Positions 46,877-57,456 of a stretch of DNA of 64,000 nucleotides are shown here, piece after piece. Numbering within the stretch: position 1 is the stretch's first letter; every line of letters begins with the position of its first letter. A program made the translations under genes and the position numbers. The DNA is taken from NCBI RefSeq assembly GCF_009183655.1, contig NZ_WEIO01000006.1:124001-188000 (forward strand). The letters run 5' to 3'. Below the pieces are notes generated by a model, which worked only from the letters and a program-made list of their open reading frames with translations, was not told the origin of the DNA and did not search any database. Origin of the DNA: Bacillus aerolatus. Lineage in GTDB: Bacteria > Bacillota > Bacilli > Bacillales > Domibacillaceae.

Positions 46877-48279
46877 TATTTCACCTCCAGCAATGCTTTT
46901 GCTTTATGCATTGTTTCTTCATATTCTTTTCCGGGTATAGAATCGTACACAATGCCGGCGCCTGCCTGTACATGTGCCTGCCCGTCTTTCACAATCATCG
47001 TCCGGATCGCCAAGGCAAAATCCAAGTTGCCATCGGATGAAATATAGCCGACTGCTCCTGCGTACAAACCACGCTTGACTGACTCTAGCTCATTGATGAT
47101 TTGCATGGCGCGGATTTTTGGAGCGCCCGAGACCGTGCCGGCAGGGAGACAAGCGGACAACGCGTCAATAGGATGAACGTCTTCTTTAAGCGTCCCGCTC
47201 ACTTCTGATACGATATGCATCACGTGTTTATATTTTTCAATCTTCTGATATTTAGTCAAGTGAACAGTCCCAATTTCACACACACGACCAAGGTCGTTGC
47301 GGCTTAAATCAACGAGCATGCGGTGTTCAGCCACTTCTTTTTCATCATTCAACAGCTCCCTTTCAAGCGCTGCGTCTTCTTGTTCATCAGCACCGCGCGG
47401 CCGCGTACCGGCAATCGGATTCGTTGTCACATCCCTGTCTGCAACACTAATCAGACTTTCCGGGGATGCTCCTAACACAGTATATTCTTTAAAATCGATG
47501 TAAAACATATACGGTGAGGGGTTCGATGTTCTTAGCCGCCGGTAAAGTGAAAAAGGATTACCGTTAAATGCTGCTTTCAGACGCTGGGAGAGCACTACCT
47601 GAAAAATATCGCCACGAACAATATGATTTTTGGCCGTTTCCACCATGCGGCTGAATTGTGCCTGATCGACATTTCCGGTAAAGAGAAGTGTTTCAAGAGA
47701 TTCTACCGGCTGCGGATGAGCAGTCCCCATCACATTGTGCTCCAACGCCAACAGCGCTTTCTCCAAATCCGCATCGGTTCTGTCCCCGAATAAATCAACC
47801 GCCGCAAGTGTTACTTTTTGCAGTAAATGATCGTAAACGATAAACGTGTCATAAAACATAAAGTGGACATCCGGCATCTGCAGTTCATCTTCCAATGCTT
47901 CTCCGATCAACTCATCGAGAAACATCACGTCGTAGCCAATGTAGCCGACTCCGCCTCCAAAAAAAGGAAATGGCTGCTTATCGGTTTTTCTTTCGCCGAG
48001 CAGGCTTTTCAGCTGATGAAGACTGTGCCCTTCGTAATGCTCTTCGGCATCTGTGCGGTGATTGATTCGTTCCGCTTTTTTACCAGTTGCCTTATACTCC
48101 TCAACCGGATCCATGCCGAGAAAAGAATAGCGCCCACTCTGTTCATGCTTATAAGAGCTTTCCAGTAAAAACCTCTTTTCCCCCTGCATTTGGTGGTAAA
48201 GCATGATTGGTGTCAGCATATCCCCCTCCATTTCTTTTAATTTATAGGCCATTTTTTCTTTCGTTTTCATTATTTTCAC
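46876..48279 (-). CDS. trpE: anthranilate synthase component I
   Basis: 467 residues. The feedback Trp site LLESS near residue 38, then the chorismate-binding domain with [31 protein letters not shown] and a C-terminal GAGIVYDS. Forms anthranilate from chorismate with ammonia from TrpG. It shares one base with trpGD. Its leader carries two tryptophan T-boxes. Confidence 0.95.
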   Translation of the reverse strand: MKIMKTKEKMAYKLKEMEGDMLTPIMLYHQMQGEKRFLLESSYKHEQSGRYSFLGMDPVEEYKATGKKAERINHRTDAEEHYEGHSLHQLKSLLGERKTDKQPFPFFGGGVGYIGYDVMFLDELIGEALEDELQMPDVHFMFYDTFIVYDHLLQKVTLAAVDLFGDRTDADLEKALLALEHNVMGTAHPQPVESLETLLFTGNVDQAQFSRMVETAKNHIVRGDIFQVVLSQRLKAAFNGNPFSLYRRLRTSNPSPYMFYIDFKEYTVLGASPESLISVADRDVTTNPIAGTRPRGADEQEDAALERELLNDEKEVAEHRMLVDLSRNDLGRVCEIGTVHLTKYQKIEKYKHVMHIVSEVSGTLKEDVHPIDALSACLPAGTVSGAPKIRAMQIINELESVKRGLYAGAVGYISSDGNLDFALAIRTMIVKDGQAHVQAGAGIVYDSIPGKEYEETMHKAKALLEVK

Positions 48280-48297
48280 CTCTTAAGCTATTGATTA

Positions 48298-48560
48298 AAA
48301 AAACAAAAAATCCTCCGCAGCTGTGATGAATACATCACAGCTGCGGAGGACGGTTGAACCGCGGTGCCACCTCGCATTGAAGCAAAAAGCTTCCTCTTTA
48401 TCCGAACGGCGGCAAGCGCCCCATCCGGGTCCTGTTAACGGCAGAAGCCGGGCAGCCATTTCCTGCTGCCACTCCTGAGTCCATTCAGCTTGCGGTGCGG
48501 CACCGGTTCTCACCATCCCGGCTCTCTGTAGCGCACGGCACAAGCGTACTCTTCTCAGTC
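48298..48560 (-). promoter_or_regulatory. T-box riboswitch 2 (proximal), tryptophan specifier
   Basis: Contains the T-box AGGTGGCACCGCGG (48372-48359), the specifier context GAATGG with codon UGG at 48483-48481, and a strong terminator (CCTCCGCAGCTGTGATG with its complement, near 48311-48350) followed by a T run. Uncharged tRNA-Trp should pair with UGG and with the T-box bulge to form the antiterminator. Confidence 0.92.
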
Positions 48561-48589
48561 ACTGATTTTCTGATATGTATAACAAAAAA

Positions 48590-48836
48590 CACAAAAAACC
48601 CCCTGTCGCAAAGGACGGGGAGCCGTGGTACCACCTTTATTGATTGCAGCTGCTGCAATCCACTCTTAGAGCATCAAAGCTAAAGCTTAAATGCCTGTCT
48701 TTTGTAACGATAAGACATTCGCCGCAGCCTACTGCCAAAAAGGGTTCGGTGCAGAAGCTCGGAAGGCCATTCACTTATATGCCTGCACTGATTCTCACCT
48801 GCCATCAGCTCTCTGAAGCATTTATATAAGCTACTC
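48590..48836 (-). promoter_or_regulatory. T-box riboswitch 1 (distal), tryptophan specifier
   Basis: T-box AGGTGGTACCACGG (48636-48623); specifier UGG in GAATGGCC at 48769-48767; terminator CCCCGTCC...GGGGG followed by TTTTTTGTGTTTTTT near 48590-48621. An AGATGAGTAG start and a preceding TTGACG (near 48848) mark the promoter. Two complete units in series require two independent tRNA readings. Confidence 0.92.
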
Positions 48837-48907
48837 ATCTTCGTCAACACTTATTATAAGTCGTTCTGTTTGTTATTTTTTATATTAATCCATTCTGCTT
48901 CTGAAAG

Positions 48908-49594
48908 TCAACTATTTATTTGAATATTTTTATTTTTAAAAGGATTGCGCCATTCCATCAATGCGGCCCAGTTAAGTGACTCTTCATCTTCGAGGTAATT
49001 TTCTTCGAGGCGGACCGGCAAACGGCCGCAGTTCAGTAAAAAGGTTACTACAGGGTCTTTCAGTTCTCCCGAAACAACTTTTTGAACATATTCTTCTGCG
49101 TTCATTTGGCTGGCATAACGAGAAAATCCAGGCATGCGGCCGCCGCCGAGCAGACGGTCGAGATTCAGGTGGACAACTGTCTGGTACATCGCCTGCATCA
49201 TCAGTTTGCCAAGCCCAAGCTTGCGGCTCGCCGGCTTGACACTAATGTCGACTACATACAGTGTGTTGCCATCCGGCTTATGGCTGCGGATAAATCCATT
49301 GTCCGTGATTTCTTCCCACGTATGGGGCGGATCGTCCGGACGAAAATCAACGAGCAGGCAAGTCATCGAACCGGCGATCTCTCCGTCTACTTCGACACAA
49401 ATAGCTCCTTCCGGAAAAAAATGGACATGACTGTTCAACTGTTCTTTTGACCACCATAAGTCTTCAGGAAAAGGCGGGGGAAAACATTCCCGCTGGATTT
49501 GAATTAAGCCATCAAAATCTGCTTCTGTATAATTACGAACGACCACCGTAAAAGGCCGTCCTTCATGATACAGCTGGAACTCGCTTTTATACAC
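48908..49594 (-). CDS. GNAT-family N-acetyltransferase
   Basis: 228 residues from GTG 49594, preceded by AGAGGTGGAG; longer starts overlap the upstream gene without an SD. Acetyl-CoA site VVDISVKPASRKLGLGKLMM about residues 130-150 (in parts: VKPASRKLGLGK). The pair with a carbon-nitrogen hydrolase recurs in other bacteria, sometimes fused. Substrate unknown. Confidence 0.82.
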   Translation of the reverse strand: MYKSEFQLYHEGRPFTVVVRNYTEADFDGLIQIQRECFPPPFPEDLWWSKEQLNSHVHFFPEGAICVEVDGEIAGSMTCLLVDFRPDDPPHTWEEITDNGFIRSHKPDGNTLYVVDISVKPASRKLGLGKLMMQAMYQTVVHLNLDRLLGGGRMPGFSRYASQMNAEEYVQKVVSGELKDPVVTFLLNCGRLPVRLEENYLEDEESLNWAALMEWRNPFKNKNIQINS

Positions 49595-49616
49595 GACTCC
49601 ACCTCTTTTCAGTAGA

Positions 49617-50471
49617 TTACCAGTCAGGATAAAGGTCTGTGCGGCGATCACGCCACGTCGTTACCGAGCCTTTTTCCCGGACTTCTTCAAGTAATTTTAA
49701 ATCAAGGTCTGCTGTAATGATCATATCGTCATTGATCACACCTTCTGCTAAAATACCTGCTGGAGGAAATGGAACATCATTCGGCGTAATGATAGCCGCC
49801 TGCCCGAAGTTTGCCCGCATTAAATCCACTGTCGGAAGCGCGCCAACTGTACCTGTTAAGACGACATACACTTGATTTTCAACGGCTCGGGCATGACTCG
49901 TATAGCGGACTCGGTGAAACCCATGGCGGTCATCTGTACAAGACGGACAGAAAATAACGTCAGCCCCTTTCGCTTTAGCCATTCTCACAATTTCAGGAAA
50001 TTCGATATCGTAGCACGTTAAAATCGCGATTTTTCCTTTGTCCGTTTCAAAAATTTGAAACTGATCTCCTTGCGCCATATTCCAGCCTTCCACTTCCGCC
50101 GGGGTAATATGCAGCTTTGCCTGCTGCTCCATGCGGCCATCCGGATAAAATAAATGAGCCACATTTTGAATATGCTCTCCTTTTTCTATTACGTGTGTTC
50201 CGGCAATGATGTGGACATCGTAGTTTTTAGCAAATGTTTTAAACGCTTCTCTGTATTGTTGAGTAAACTTTGGCAAATCGGTAATTTCAAGCGGATGCCC
50301 GTTTTCATCGCCGATGGACATCAATTGTGTCGTGAAAAACTCTGGAAATAAAATAAATTCTGTATCGAATTCTTTCGCGGCTTTTATGTAATGCTCACAC
50401 TCGGCAGCAAATTCTTCAAATGATGTAATGGTGTGCAAATGATATTGCACAGCTGATACCCGCATTTTCAT
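49617..50471 (-). CDS. carbon-nitrogen hydrolase (nitrilase superfamily)
   Basis: 284 residues. The Glu-Lys-Cys triad is visible: FPEFFTT (Glu about 44), KLHITPAE (Lys about 138), ILTCYDIEFPE (Cys about 174). Likely an omega-amidase or N-carbamyl-type amidohydrolase; substrate not determined. Followed after 22 bp by the GNAT gene, suggesting a two-step modification or clean-up of one metabolite. Confidence 0.87.
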   Translation of the reverse strand: MKMRVSAVQYHLHTITSFEEFAAECEHYIKAAKEFDTEFILFPEFFTTQLMSIGDENGHPLEITDLPKFTQQYREAFKTFAKNYDVHIIAGTHVIEKGEHIQNVAHLFYPDGRMEQQAKLHITPAEVEGWNMAQGDQFQIFETDKGKIAILTCYDIEFPEIVRMAKAKGADVIFCPSCTDDRHGFHRVRYTSHARAVENQVYVVLTGTVGALPTVDLMRANFGQAAIITPNDVPFPPAGILAEGVINDDMIITADLDLKLLEEVREKGSVTTWRDRRTDLYPDW

Positions 50472-50672
50472 AAGGCGATCCCCCCTCTTCAGTCTGATTT
50501 AAGATTAGTGGAAAATGGAGAAAAATTCAATAGTTCATCTTTTAAGTTTGAAAGATTCATTCTCTCTGATCGAAAAAAACATCCATATTAAGAATAAGTA
50601 AACTTTCAAACGAACCATATCTTATTACCTATAACAATAGTACAATAAAATAGAAAAAGTGAGGTGGACATA

Positions 50673-51908
50673 TTGACTGTGCATGTAGCAAGACAACCAA
50701 TATTTAACCGGCAAGAACAAACAGTTGCTTATGAGCTGCTTTATCGCAATGAGAATGGACATCATCCGGGTAAATTAGTGAATGCTGATCAGGCAACAAT
50801 TGACGTATTGGCAGCAAGCTTATTAAGCATAGGATTAGAACAAATTTCCGGCGGGAAGCAATTGTTTATCAATTTCACTAAAAACTTGCTTCTTCAAGAC
50901 TTTCCTGATTTTTTAACTGCTGAAAGTATCGTGATTGAAATACTAGAAGATGTCGATGCAAACCCAGAAGTACTGGCTGCCTGCCAGATATTAAAAGAAA
51001 AAGGGTATATTATTGCGCTTGACGATTTTCTTTTGAACGCCAGCAATAAAGGGCTAGTCAAGTATGCAGACATTATAAAAGTAGACTTTTTAAACACGAC
51101 AAAAGCGGAAAGAAGAAAAATGAAGAACGAGATGATGAATAACCATATTACTTGGCTGGCGGAAAAAGTAGAGAAGAGAGAGCATTTTTTAGAAGCACTT
51201 GAAGAAGGATTTGACTTGTTTCAAGGTTTCTTTTTTTCAAAACCTGCTCTCATGAGTGCCAAATCCATTCCTCGATTTTCTCAAAACTACTTTACTATTT
51301 TAAAAGAAGTCATGCAGGACTCCCCTGACGTCAAAAAAACAGCGCGGCTCATCGAAGCAGATTTGACTCTTTCTTATAAGCTGTTAAAGCTATTAAACAA
51401 AACAGCGTTTATCCGCAGGGGTAAAGTCAAAACGATTCATCAGGCGATCATGCTGATTGGACTTGAGGAATTAAAGAAATGGCTGTTTTTCATTATGGCG
51501 GATTCATCGAATGCCAAATGTTCCGAAGAGATTATCCGCACATCTTTAATAAGAGCTAAAACTCTCGAACAATTAAGCTTTTCCTATTTTCCAGATGAGC
51601 CATCCTCCCAGTTTTTTTTGTTAGGAATGTTTTCGATGATTGATGTGTTACTAAACGAACCGATGGCTATCATCCTTCGTGATTTGCCGATCGATGGGAA
51701 AGTGAAGCAAGCGCTTTTACTGGAAGAAGGGAGGCTTTCAAATATGCTGAAGCTAATAAAAGAGATGGAAAGCGGCCATTGGACAACAGCCAGCCGGATC
51801 AGCAAGCAATTGCAAATAGAGGATCGCATTTTATCTGAGAGTTACCAGGAAGCCCTTAAATGGGGGGATATAGTGTTAAAAGAAACAACGAGCTTAGATC
51901 GAATCTAA
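50673..51908 (+). CDS. yuxH: degenerate EAL plus HDOD-domain protein, YuxH-like
   Basis: 411 residues from TTG 50673, placed 5 nt after GAGGTGG; an upstream GTG lies within that SD. The N-terminal EAL-like domain has ELL in place of EAL (VAYELLYRNE) so c-di-GMP hydrolysis is unlikely; DDFLLN and KVDF remain. The C-terminal half (about 200-400) is an HDOD domain. Role in signalling unknown. Confidence 0.85.
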   Translation: MTVHVARQPIFNRQEQTVAYELLYRNENGHHPGKLVNADQATIDVLAASLLSIGLEQISGGKQLFINFTKNLLLQDFPDFLTAESIVIEILEDVDANPEVLAACQILKEKGYIIALDDFLLNASNKGLVKYADIIKVDFLNTTKAERRKMKNEMMNNHITWLAEKVEKREHFLEALEEGFDLFQGFFFSKPALMSAKSIPRFSQNYFTILKEVMQDSPDVKKTARLIEADLTLSYKLLKLLNKTAFIRRGKVKTIHQAIMLIGLEELKKWLFFIMADSSNAKCSEEIIRTSLIRAKTLEQLSFSYFPDEPSSQFFLLGMFSMIDVLLNEPMAIILRDLPIDGKVKQALLLEEGRLSNMLKLIKEMESGHWTTASRISKQLQIEDRILSESYQEALKWGDIVLKETTSLDRI

Positions 51909-51918
51909 GCTCGTTTCA
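51886..51918. terminator. bidirectional terminator between yuxH and panF
   Basis: ACGAGCTTAGAT pairs with AATCTAAGCTCGTT; overlaps both convergent stops. Confidence 0.82.
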
Positions 51919-53341
51919 TACCATGACGGCTGCTTATTAACGTGACTGCTATAAAAGAAAGCAACGATAACAAAATAGGAAAAACGACTGTATGCATGCC
52001 AAGTACATTCGGATAAAACGAATGAAAAATAATATAAGAGAACATCCCTATCACCATCGAAGCCACCGCTCCCGCCCCATTCGCACGTTTCCAGTATAAG
52101 CCCAAAATAACCGGCCAGATAAACACGGCTTCAAGCCCGCCAAAGGAAAATAAATTCAACCAAATAATTAAGTCAGGCGGCTGTAAGGCAACAATAAAAA
52201 CAACAATGCCAATAACGGCTGTGACAATAAAACTTAATCTTTTCACTTTCTTTTCTTCTGCTTTTTTGTTGATGAAATGCAAATATAAATCTTTCACAAC
52301 GGCACTAGATACGAGCAACAGCAGTGAGTCTACCGTTGACATAATGGCAGCCATCGGAGCGGCAAGAACGATGCCTGCAAGCCAATCCGGCATAATGGTC
52401 ATCGCCAGCTCAGGCATGACTTTATCTCCGATCGTTATGCCCGGAACGATGGCCCTGGCCATCACCCCAATTAAATGCATGCCAAGCATAATCACACCTA
52501 CGACGATTGTGCCGATAATTAAAGCCCGGTGCATCGCTTTGGCATTTTTATAGCTCATCGCTCTAACAGCCACTTGCGGCAAGCCGACAACACCGACGCC
52601 GACTAAAATCCAGAAAGATGAAATATAAAGCGGAGTCAAACTGCGGTCATTTCCATAAGGGCTTAATAAGTTAGGATTTTCTGTTCCAAGCGTCGTCATA
52701 ATTTTTTCCATGCCCCCGCCCGCTTTTAAAGCCGCCACAAACAAAATGATCGTGCCGGCAACCATAATCAGCCCCTGTACCATGTCCGTAATCGCAACGG
52801 CACGAAAACCGCCGATAATTACATAAACCATTACAGATGCCGCAAAAATAATTAAAGCTGTCGTATAAGAAAGACCTGTGAGCGACTCAACTAATCTCGC
52901 TCCTCCGATCCACTGTGCAGCCATAGCTGAGAATAAGAAAATAATAATACTCAGCGCCGCCAGTACAACGACAAACTGGTTTTTATAGCGGGCAAATAAG
53001 AAATCTACGAGAGTGATAGCATTATACTTTCTCGACATAATCGCAAACTTCTTCCCGAGAATCATTAAAACAAAGTATCCTGTTGCTACTTGGCTCATGG
53101 CAAGCAGCACCCAGGCAAGCCCGTAATTATAGGCGGCACCCGGACCGCTTAAAAAGCTGGAGGCGCTGCCGTACGTAGCTGCCATCGTCATCGCCAGAAT
53201 AAACCCGCCGAGTTCCCGGCTTCCTAAAAAATACTCTTGGATAAATGAAGAAGAGCTTTGCACATGTCGCGATGCATACACACCGACAACGAAAATGACG
53301 ACCAAGAATATGATCAATGGCCAAATAACTGCCATATTCAC
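51905..53341 (-). CDS. panF: sodium:solute symporter, PanF (pantothenate) type
   Basis: 478 residues, 13 helices. LGSRELGGFILAMTMAATYGSASSFLSGPGAAY near residues 40-70 (in parts: TYGSASSFLSGPG) is typical of PanF; the Na+ site serine/threonine region STVDSLLLLVSSA is near 337. The small YhdT partner gene precedes it and overlaps by 4 bp, the common panF-yhdT arrangement. Imports pantothenate with Na+. Confidence 0.88.
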   Translation of the reverse strand: MNMAVIWPLIIFLVVIFVVGVYASRHVQSSSSFIQEYFLGSRELGGFILAMTMAATYGSASSFLSGPGAAYNYGLAWVLLAMSQVATGYFVLMILGKKFAIMSRKYNAITLVDFLFARYKNQFVVVLAALSIIIFLFSAMAAQWIGGARLVESLTGLSYTTALIIFAASVMVYVIIGGFRAVAITDMVQGLIMVAGTIILFVAALKAGGGMEKIMTTLGTENPNLLSPYGNDRSLTPLYISSFWILVGVGVVGLPQVAVRAMSYKNAKAMHRALIIGTIVVGVIMLGMHLIGVMARAIVPGITIGDKVMPELAMTIMPDWLAGIVLAAPMAAIMSTVDSLLLLVSSAVVKDLYLHFINKKAEEKKVKRLSFIVTAVIGIVVFIVALQPPDLIIWLNLFSFGGLEAVFIWPVILGLYWKRANGAGAVASMVIGMFSYIIFHSFYPNVLGMHTVVFPILLSLLSFIAVTLISSRHGMKRA

Positions 53342-53616
53342 CTTTGATCACCTTCCTCATCAAATGGCACTTCTTTAAAAAAGAACTTCACCGTAAAAAA
53401 AACGAGTCCAATCATGACAACGAGGCCTACTACACAGCTGTAAAAAAACCAGGCTGGGAGCCCGAATACGAAGCTGTACTCCTCAACAGGACCACTGCCG
53501 AGTCCATAAGCAAATCCGTACCACCAAATAAAATTAAAAATGACTAATATGATGCCAATCCAGGCTTCTCTTTTCGCTATTTTAAAACGCGGATCTTCCT
53601 GCACCTTCCTGTCCAT
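53338..53616 (-). CDS. YhdT-family (DUF997) membrane protein
   Basis: 92 residues, two helices, with FNFIWWYGFAYGLGSG and LPAWFFYSCVVG. Typically encoded with PanF and possibly a subunit of it. Start after GGAAGGGG. Overlaps panF by 4 bp (ATGA type). Confidence 0.85.
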   Translation of the reverse strand: MDRKVQEDPRFKIAKREAWIGIILVIFNFIWWYGFAYGLGSGPVEEYSFVFGLPAWFFYSCVVGLVVMIGLVFFTVKFFFKEVPFDEEGDQR

Positions 53617-53699
53617 TTTCCCCTTCCTTTCTTTGACGGAAGCTCAACAACCACTTTTAACATTACGATAGGAAACCAATGGATGCAATCCTGTTTTTT

Positions 53700-53800
53700 T
53701 AAAAAAAGAGAAAAGACGGCGCATGACACACACCGTCTTTTCATTATAAGCTTGCTATGCTTCAGTCTCATTTAAGAGGGGGTAATGAGAATGAATGTCA
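53700..53800 (-). ncRNA. fsrA: Fur-controlled small RNA, FsrA-like
   Basis: A perfect sigma-A promoter (see 53807-53834) fires into about 100 nt with no gene and ends at a strong terminator (AAAAGACGG...CCGTCTTTT, 53711-53741, with a T run at 53707-53701). The transcript carries TCATTACCCCCTCTT (53789-53775), a C-rich stretch complementary to ribosome sites of the type AAGAGGGGGTAATGA. B. subtilis FsrA is a roughly 84-nt Fur-repressed RNA that pairs by C-rich loops with Shine-Dalgarno regions of iron-protein mRNAs. Identity is inferred from architecture, not alignment. Confidence 0.65.
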
Positions 53801-53806
53801 ATTTCA

Positions 53807-53834
53807 ATTATAACCGATTGATAATCATTGTCAA
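53807..53834 (-). promoter_or_regulatory. Fur-regulated promoter of the small RNA
   Basis: TTGACA (53829-53834), 16-nt spacer, TATAAT (53807-53812), both perfect. The spacer and -35 hold a Fur box, TTGATAATCATTGTCAA (53818-53834), one base from the ideal 7-1-7 palindrome. Confidence 0.85.
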
Positions 53835-53866
53835 CTATATCCTTTCATTCATTACAAAATAAAAAA

Positions 53867-53896
53867 GAAAAGCCCACATGGGAGCCTTTCTTTTTT
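53867..53896 (-). terminator. terminator of the hom-thrC-thrB operon
   Basis: AAAAGGCTCCCATGTGGGCTTTTC region on the minus strand: GGCTCCCATG folds back on TGTGGGCTTTTC, followed by TTTTTTATTTTG. Confidence 0.75.
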
Positions 53897-54785
53897 ATTT
53901 GTATTCAATTTTTCCTGTATGAATGGCCAGCTGTTTTACATCACAATGTGTAAATTGATCACGGAATACCGATGCCACATCAGCACCTTTTCCTTTTGGA
54001 GCAAACGTTAAAATCGTCGGCCCTGCTCCGCTGATCACAGTCGCATATGCGCCAGCCGCTTTCGCAAGCTTTCTCGCCTCAGGCAGTTCTTTAATAAGCT
54101 CGAGCCTATACGGTTCATGGAATTGATCTTTTTCCATCATTTTTCCGGCAAGCTCATAATTGCCAACAGATAAAGCGGCAAGCAGCACATTAGCCACAGC
54201 ACTTGCTTCTACAGCCTGCTGCCTAGAGAATTTTTCCGGAAGTACATTCCGCGCATCTTCTGTCTTTACTTCATACGAAGGAATGATCACAACAAGATCC
54301 ACTTCAGGATCCGGCAGCTGGACAATCTCGGCCTCTTCTCCGAATGACACACCTGCCACCATTCCGCCAAACAAGGAAGCTCCAATGTTGTCAGGATGCC
54401 CTTCAAAATCGTTGCCGATCGTTAGTTTCTGCTCATCTGAAAGCTGTAAACCTGCATAGCGATCCGCCAATTCAATGCCAGCTGCAATAGCGGCTGCACT
54501 GCTGCCGAGTCCGCGTGCGAGCGGAATCTCGCTGTCCATGACGATATGTAAAGGCGGCAGCACCCCGCCATATGTATCCGCTGTTTTCTTTGCTACCTGG
54601 TACACGAGATGCGTTTCATCGTTCGGCAAACCAGCGAGCATCGGTGAGCGATTCTCAAAGTGCCAGGCAGAAGCCGGTGTAATTTCAAGTGTTAAATAAA
54701 GATTAAAAGCAAGGCCGAGGGAATCAAACCCCGGCCCGAGATTGGCCGTGCTGGCCGGCACTTTCATTATTACCGGCGCACTCAT
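53895..54785 (-). CDS. thrB: homoserine kinase
   Basis: 296 residues, GHMP kinase. N-terminal [18 protein letters not shown] (motif 1), ATP loop [16 protein letters not shown] near 95, and C-terminal [13 protein letters not shown] near 250. Phosphorylates homoserine for threonine synthesis. Overlaps thrC by 4 bp. Confidence 0.95.
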   Translation of the reverse strand: MSAPVIMKVPASTANLGPGFDSLGLAFNLYLTLEITPASAWHFENRSPMLAGLPNDETHLVYQVAKKTADTYGGVLPPLHIVMDSEIPLARGLGSSAAAIAAGIELADRYAGLQLSDEQKLTIGNDFEGHPDNIGASLFGGMVAGVSFGEEAEIVQLPDPEVDLVVIIPSYEVKTEDARNVLPEKFSRQQAVEASAVANVLLAALSVGNYELAGKMMEKDQFHEPYRLELIKELPEARKLAKAAGAYATVISGAGPTILTFAPKGKGADVASVFRDQFTHCDVKQLAIHTGKIEYK

Positions 54786-55843
54786 GCACGAACCACTCCT
54801 TCAATAAAATCAAACACGGCTTTTTCTTCATTTGGCAGAACGACCGGCTTTTTCTTAATTTGTTCAATCGCCGTCTGAGGATCTTTCAAGCCATTGCCTG
54901 TCAGAACCGCTGCAATCGTTACGCCGGCCGGAATTTCACCGGACTTGCGGTGTTTAATAATGCCGGCAATCGAAGCACAAGAAGCCGGCTCAGCAAAAAT
55001 ACCTTCTTCTTTCGTGATCAATTCAAACGCTTCTAAAATTTCTTCATCCGTCACGAGATCGATTTTACCGCCGGATTCATCCCTTGCTGCAACCGCTTTA
55101 TCCCAGCTTGCCGGGTTGCCGATACGGATCGCTGTTGCTACCGTTTCTGGCTGCTCAATAACCATGTCTTTCACAATGGCCGCTGCTCCTTCCGCTTCGA
55201 AACCATGCATTTTCGGAAGACCTGTGCCGAATTTTTCGTTATATTCTTTGAATCCTTTCCAGTAAGCCGTAATGTTGCCGGCATTGCCGACTGGAATCGC
55301 CAGAATATCTGGCGCTTTGCCGAGCTGGTCGCAAATTTCAAACGCTGCTGTTTTTTGCCCTTCGATCCGGTACGGGTTCACTGAGTTCACGAGCGTAATT
55401 GGTGAATGCTGGCTAATATTACGAACCATTGTTAACGCATCATCAAAGTTTCCTTCAATCGAAACAATTTCTGCACCGTACATCATCGCCTGCGCCAGTT
55501 TTCCCATCGCAATCTTCCCTTCAGGAATAACGATGATCGCACGCATGCCTGCGCGGGCTGCATACGCAGCTGCAGCTGCTGATGTGTTTCCTGTAGATGC
55601 ACAAATGACGGTGTTGCTTCCTTCTTCTTTCGCTTTTGCTACTGCCATCACCATACCACGGTCTTTAAAAGACCCAGTTGGATTCGTTCCTTCCGTTTTC
55701 ACATGAAGATCGATATCAAGCTTTTTAGACAGGTTGTGGAGCGGAATCAACGGTGTGTTTCCTTCCATTAAAGATAATGCTGGTGTATTCTCAGTGATTG
55801 GTAAAAATTCTTTGTATTGTTTAATTAAACCTTCCCACTTCAT
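54782..55843 (-). CDS. thrC: threonine synthase
   Basis: 353 residues. PLP lysine 60 in TGSFKDRGM; phosphate loop [14 protein letters not shown] near 185. Converts O-phosphohomoserine to threonine. Overlaps hom and thrB by 4 bp each. Confidence 0.95.
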   Translation of the reverse strand: MKWEGLIKQYKEFLPITENTPALSLMEGNTPLIPLHNLSKKLDIDLHVKTEGTNPTGSFKDRGMVMAVAKAKEEGSNTVICASTGNTSAAAAAYAARAGMRAIIVIPEGKIAMGKLAQAMMYGAEIVSIEGNFDDALTMVRNISQHSPITLVNSVNPYRIEGQKTAAFEICDQLGKAPDILAIPVGNAGNITAYWKGFKEYNEKFGTGLPKMHGFEAEGAAAIVKDMVIEQPETVATAIRIGNPASWDKAVAARDESGGKIDLVTDEEILEAFELITKEEGIFAEPASCASIAGIIKHRKSGEIPAGVTIAAVLTGNGLKDPQTAIEQIKKKPVVLPNEEKAVFDFIEGVVRA

Positions 55844-57141
55844 TTCGTTCCATCTCCTTCAACCCGGTAGAAGCTTTCCACTGCTTTTACAACATTTAGG
55901 TCATTTACTTGTGATAATACATTTTGATAATTTTCCATTGATGCTTTATGAGTCACGATGACAATTTCCGCTAACCCTTCTTCTTCAAGCGGAAGCTGCA
56001 GAATTTTTTCAAAGCTGATCGAATGAGTGGAAAATAATTTCGTCAGTTCAGAAAAAGCACCGACTTCATCTCTTACATGTAGACGGATAAAGTATTTAGC
56101 GAATCGCTCATCCGCTTGTTTTAACTGTCTTTCAAATTGCGGCGCCAGCACGCTGTGGCCATTGACGCCAAGGCGCATGTTTTTCACGACAGCGAGGACG
56201 TCACTGACGATCGAAGTAGCTGTTGGCAAGCTGCCTGCGCCCGGTCCGTAAAACATCGTTTCTCCAACCGCTTCTCCGTATACATATACGGCATTATATT
56301 CATCATGGACAGATGCAAGTGGATGGTCGTTCTCCAAAAACGTCGGCTGAACGCTGACTTCCGCCCGTTCATCTTCCTGATTAGCGTACCCGATTAATTT
56401 CATCGTATAACCAAGCATGCTGCCATACTTTAAATCATCCTTTGACACGCTTGAAATTCCGCTCACTGAGACATCATCGAGTTCAATCTCCATCGAGAAA
56501 GCAAGACGGGCTAAAATCGCCATCTTGCGTGCCGCATCCAAGCCTTCCACGTCTGACGTCGGATCCGCTTCCGCAAAACCTAAATCTTGCGCATCTTTCA
56601 AAGCCGTCTCGTAAGAAAGCCCATCTTTCGTCATTTTCGTTAAAATATAGTTCGTCGTTCCATTAACGATTCCCATGATTTTTTGAATTTTATCAGAAGC
56701 AAGACCGTCTGCCAATCCTTTAATAATCGGTACACCACCAGCCACACTTGCTTCATAAAGTAAATCACAGCCATTTTCAGCAGCTACTTTCTGCAGTTCT
56801 GAGCCATGAAGAGCAATCAAATCTTTGTTGGCTGTAACGACTTGTTTCTTTAAATTCAAGGCATCAATTATGTATTTTCGCGTTTCTTCAATTCCGCCAA
56901 TTACTTCAACGATTACATCAATGTCCGGATCATTGATCACTTCATACGGGTCTGTAGTGAGGAGGCTGCTGTCAAGTTCGACATCACGAACTTTATCCGG
57001 GTTCTTCACTAATACTTTTTTAATAGATACCGGACATCCTACTTGGTGAACGAGCTGCTCTTGATGATTTTGAATCATCTTCACGACTCCTGTACCAACT
57101 GTGCCTAATCCTAATAAACCTACTTTAACGTTGTCTTTCAC
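55840..57141 (-). CDS. hom: homoserine dehydrogenase
   Basis: 433 residues. NAD(P) motif [13 protein letters not shown] at 8-20, catalytic segment [16 protein letters not shown] near 200, and a C-terminal ACT domain (about 355-425, [17 protein letters not shown]) for threonine feedback. First gene of hom-thrC-thrB. Confidence 0.95.
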   Translation of the reverse strand: MKDNVKVGLLGLGTVGTGVVKMIQNHQEQLVHQVGCPVSIKKVLVKNPDKVRDVELDSSLLTTDPYEVINDPDIDVIVEVIGGIEETRKYIIDALNLKKQVVTANKDLIALHGSELQKVAAENGCDLLYEASVAGGVPIIKGLADGLASDKIQKIMGIVNGTTNYILTKMTKDGLSYETALKDAQDLGFAEADPTSDVEGLDAARKMAILARLAFSMEIELDDVSVSGISSVSKDDLKYGSMLGYTMKLIGYANQEDERAEVSVQPTFLENDHPLASVHDEYNAVYVYGEAVGETMFYGPGAGSLPTATSIVSDVLAVVKNMRLGVNGHSVLAPQFERQLKQADERFAKYFIRLHVRDEVGAFSELTKLFSTHSISFEKILQLPLEEEGLAEIVIVTHKASMENYQNVLSQVNDLNVVKAVESFYRVEGDGTK

Positions 57142-57409
57142 TTTTCCTCACCTCTGTGTGTTTTTCTAGTGTACATTTGTTCTTTCATAGTAGACATTAT
57201 ATATGCTTCTTTCAATTATTACAACCTATCATTTTACTAAAATAAAATCTTTTTCCTCTTTTCTAAATTTTATAAAAGATTTCCGCTTCTTTCAACTTTA
57301 TTTAATTACAAAAAGAGCTGTCCTCAGTGGCTTGGCTATTACGACTGACCTTATGCACAAACCGGGCTTAAACGTGGAGAATTTCGTTTAACCTATGTAC
57401 AAAAAAAGT
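57142..57409. other. intergenic region upstream of hom
   Basis: A/T-rich and without coding potential on either strand. It should contain the hom promoter on the minus strand; no T-box or other riboswitch is evident. Confidence 0.45.
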
Positions 57410-57446
57410 GGGCTATACAGTCAAATGAACTCTGACTGTATAGCCC
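57410..57446 (-). terminator. terminator after the yyaL remnant
   Basis: GGGCTATACAGTCA pairs with TGACTGTATAGCCC and is followed on the minus strand by ACTTTTTTTG. Confidence 0.92.
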
Positions 57447-57456
57447 TCCTCTTACT

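Noticed and set aside
53793-53868. Plus-strand peptide of about 23-25 residues after AGAGGGGGTA
   Set aside because: The apparent ribosome site is the complement of the C-rich part of the FsrA-like RNA, and the frame crosses the Fur box and promoter. A small RNA on the other strand explains the sequence better.
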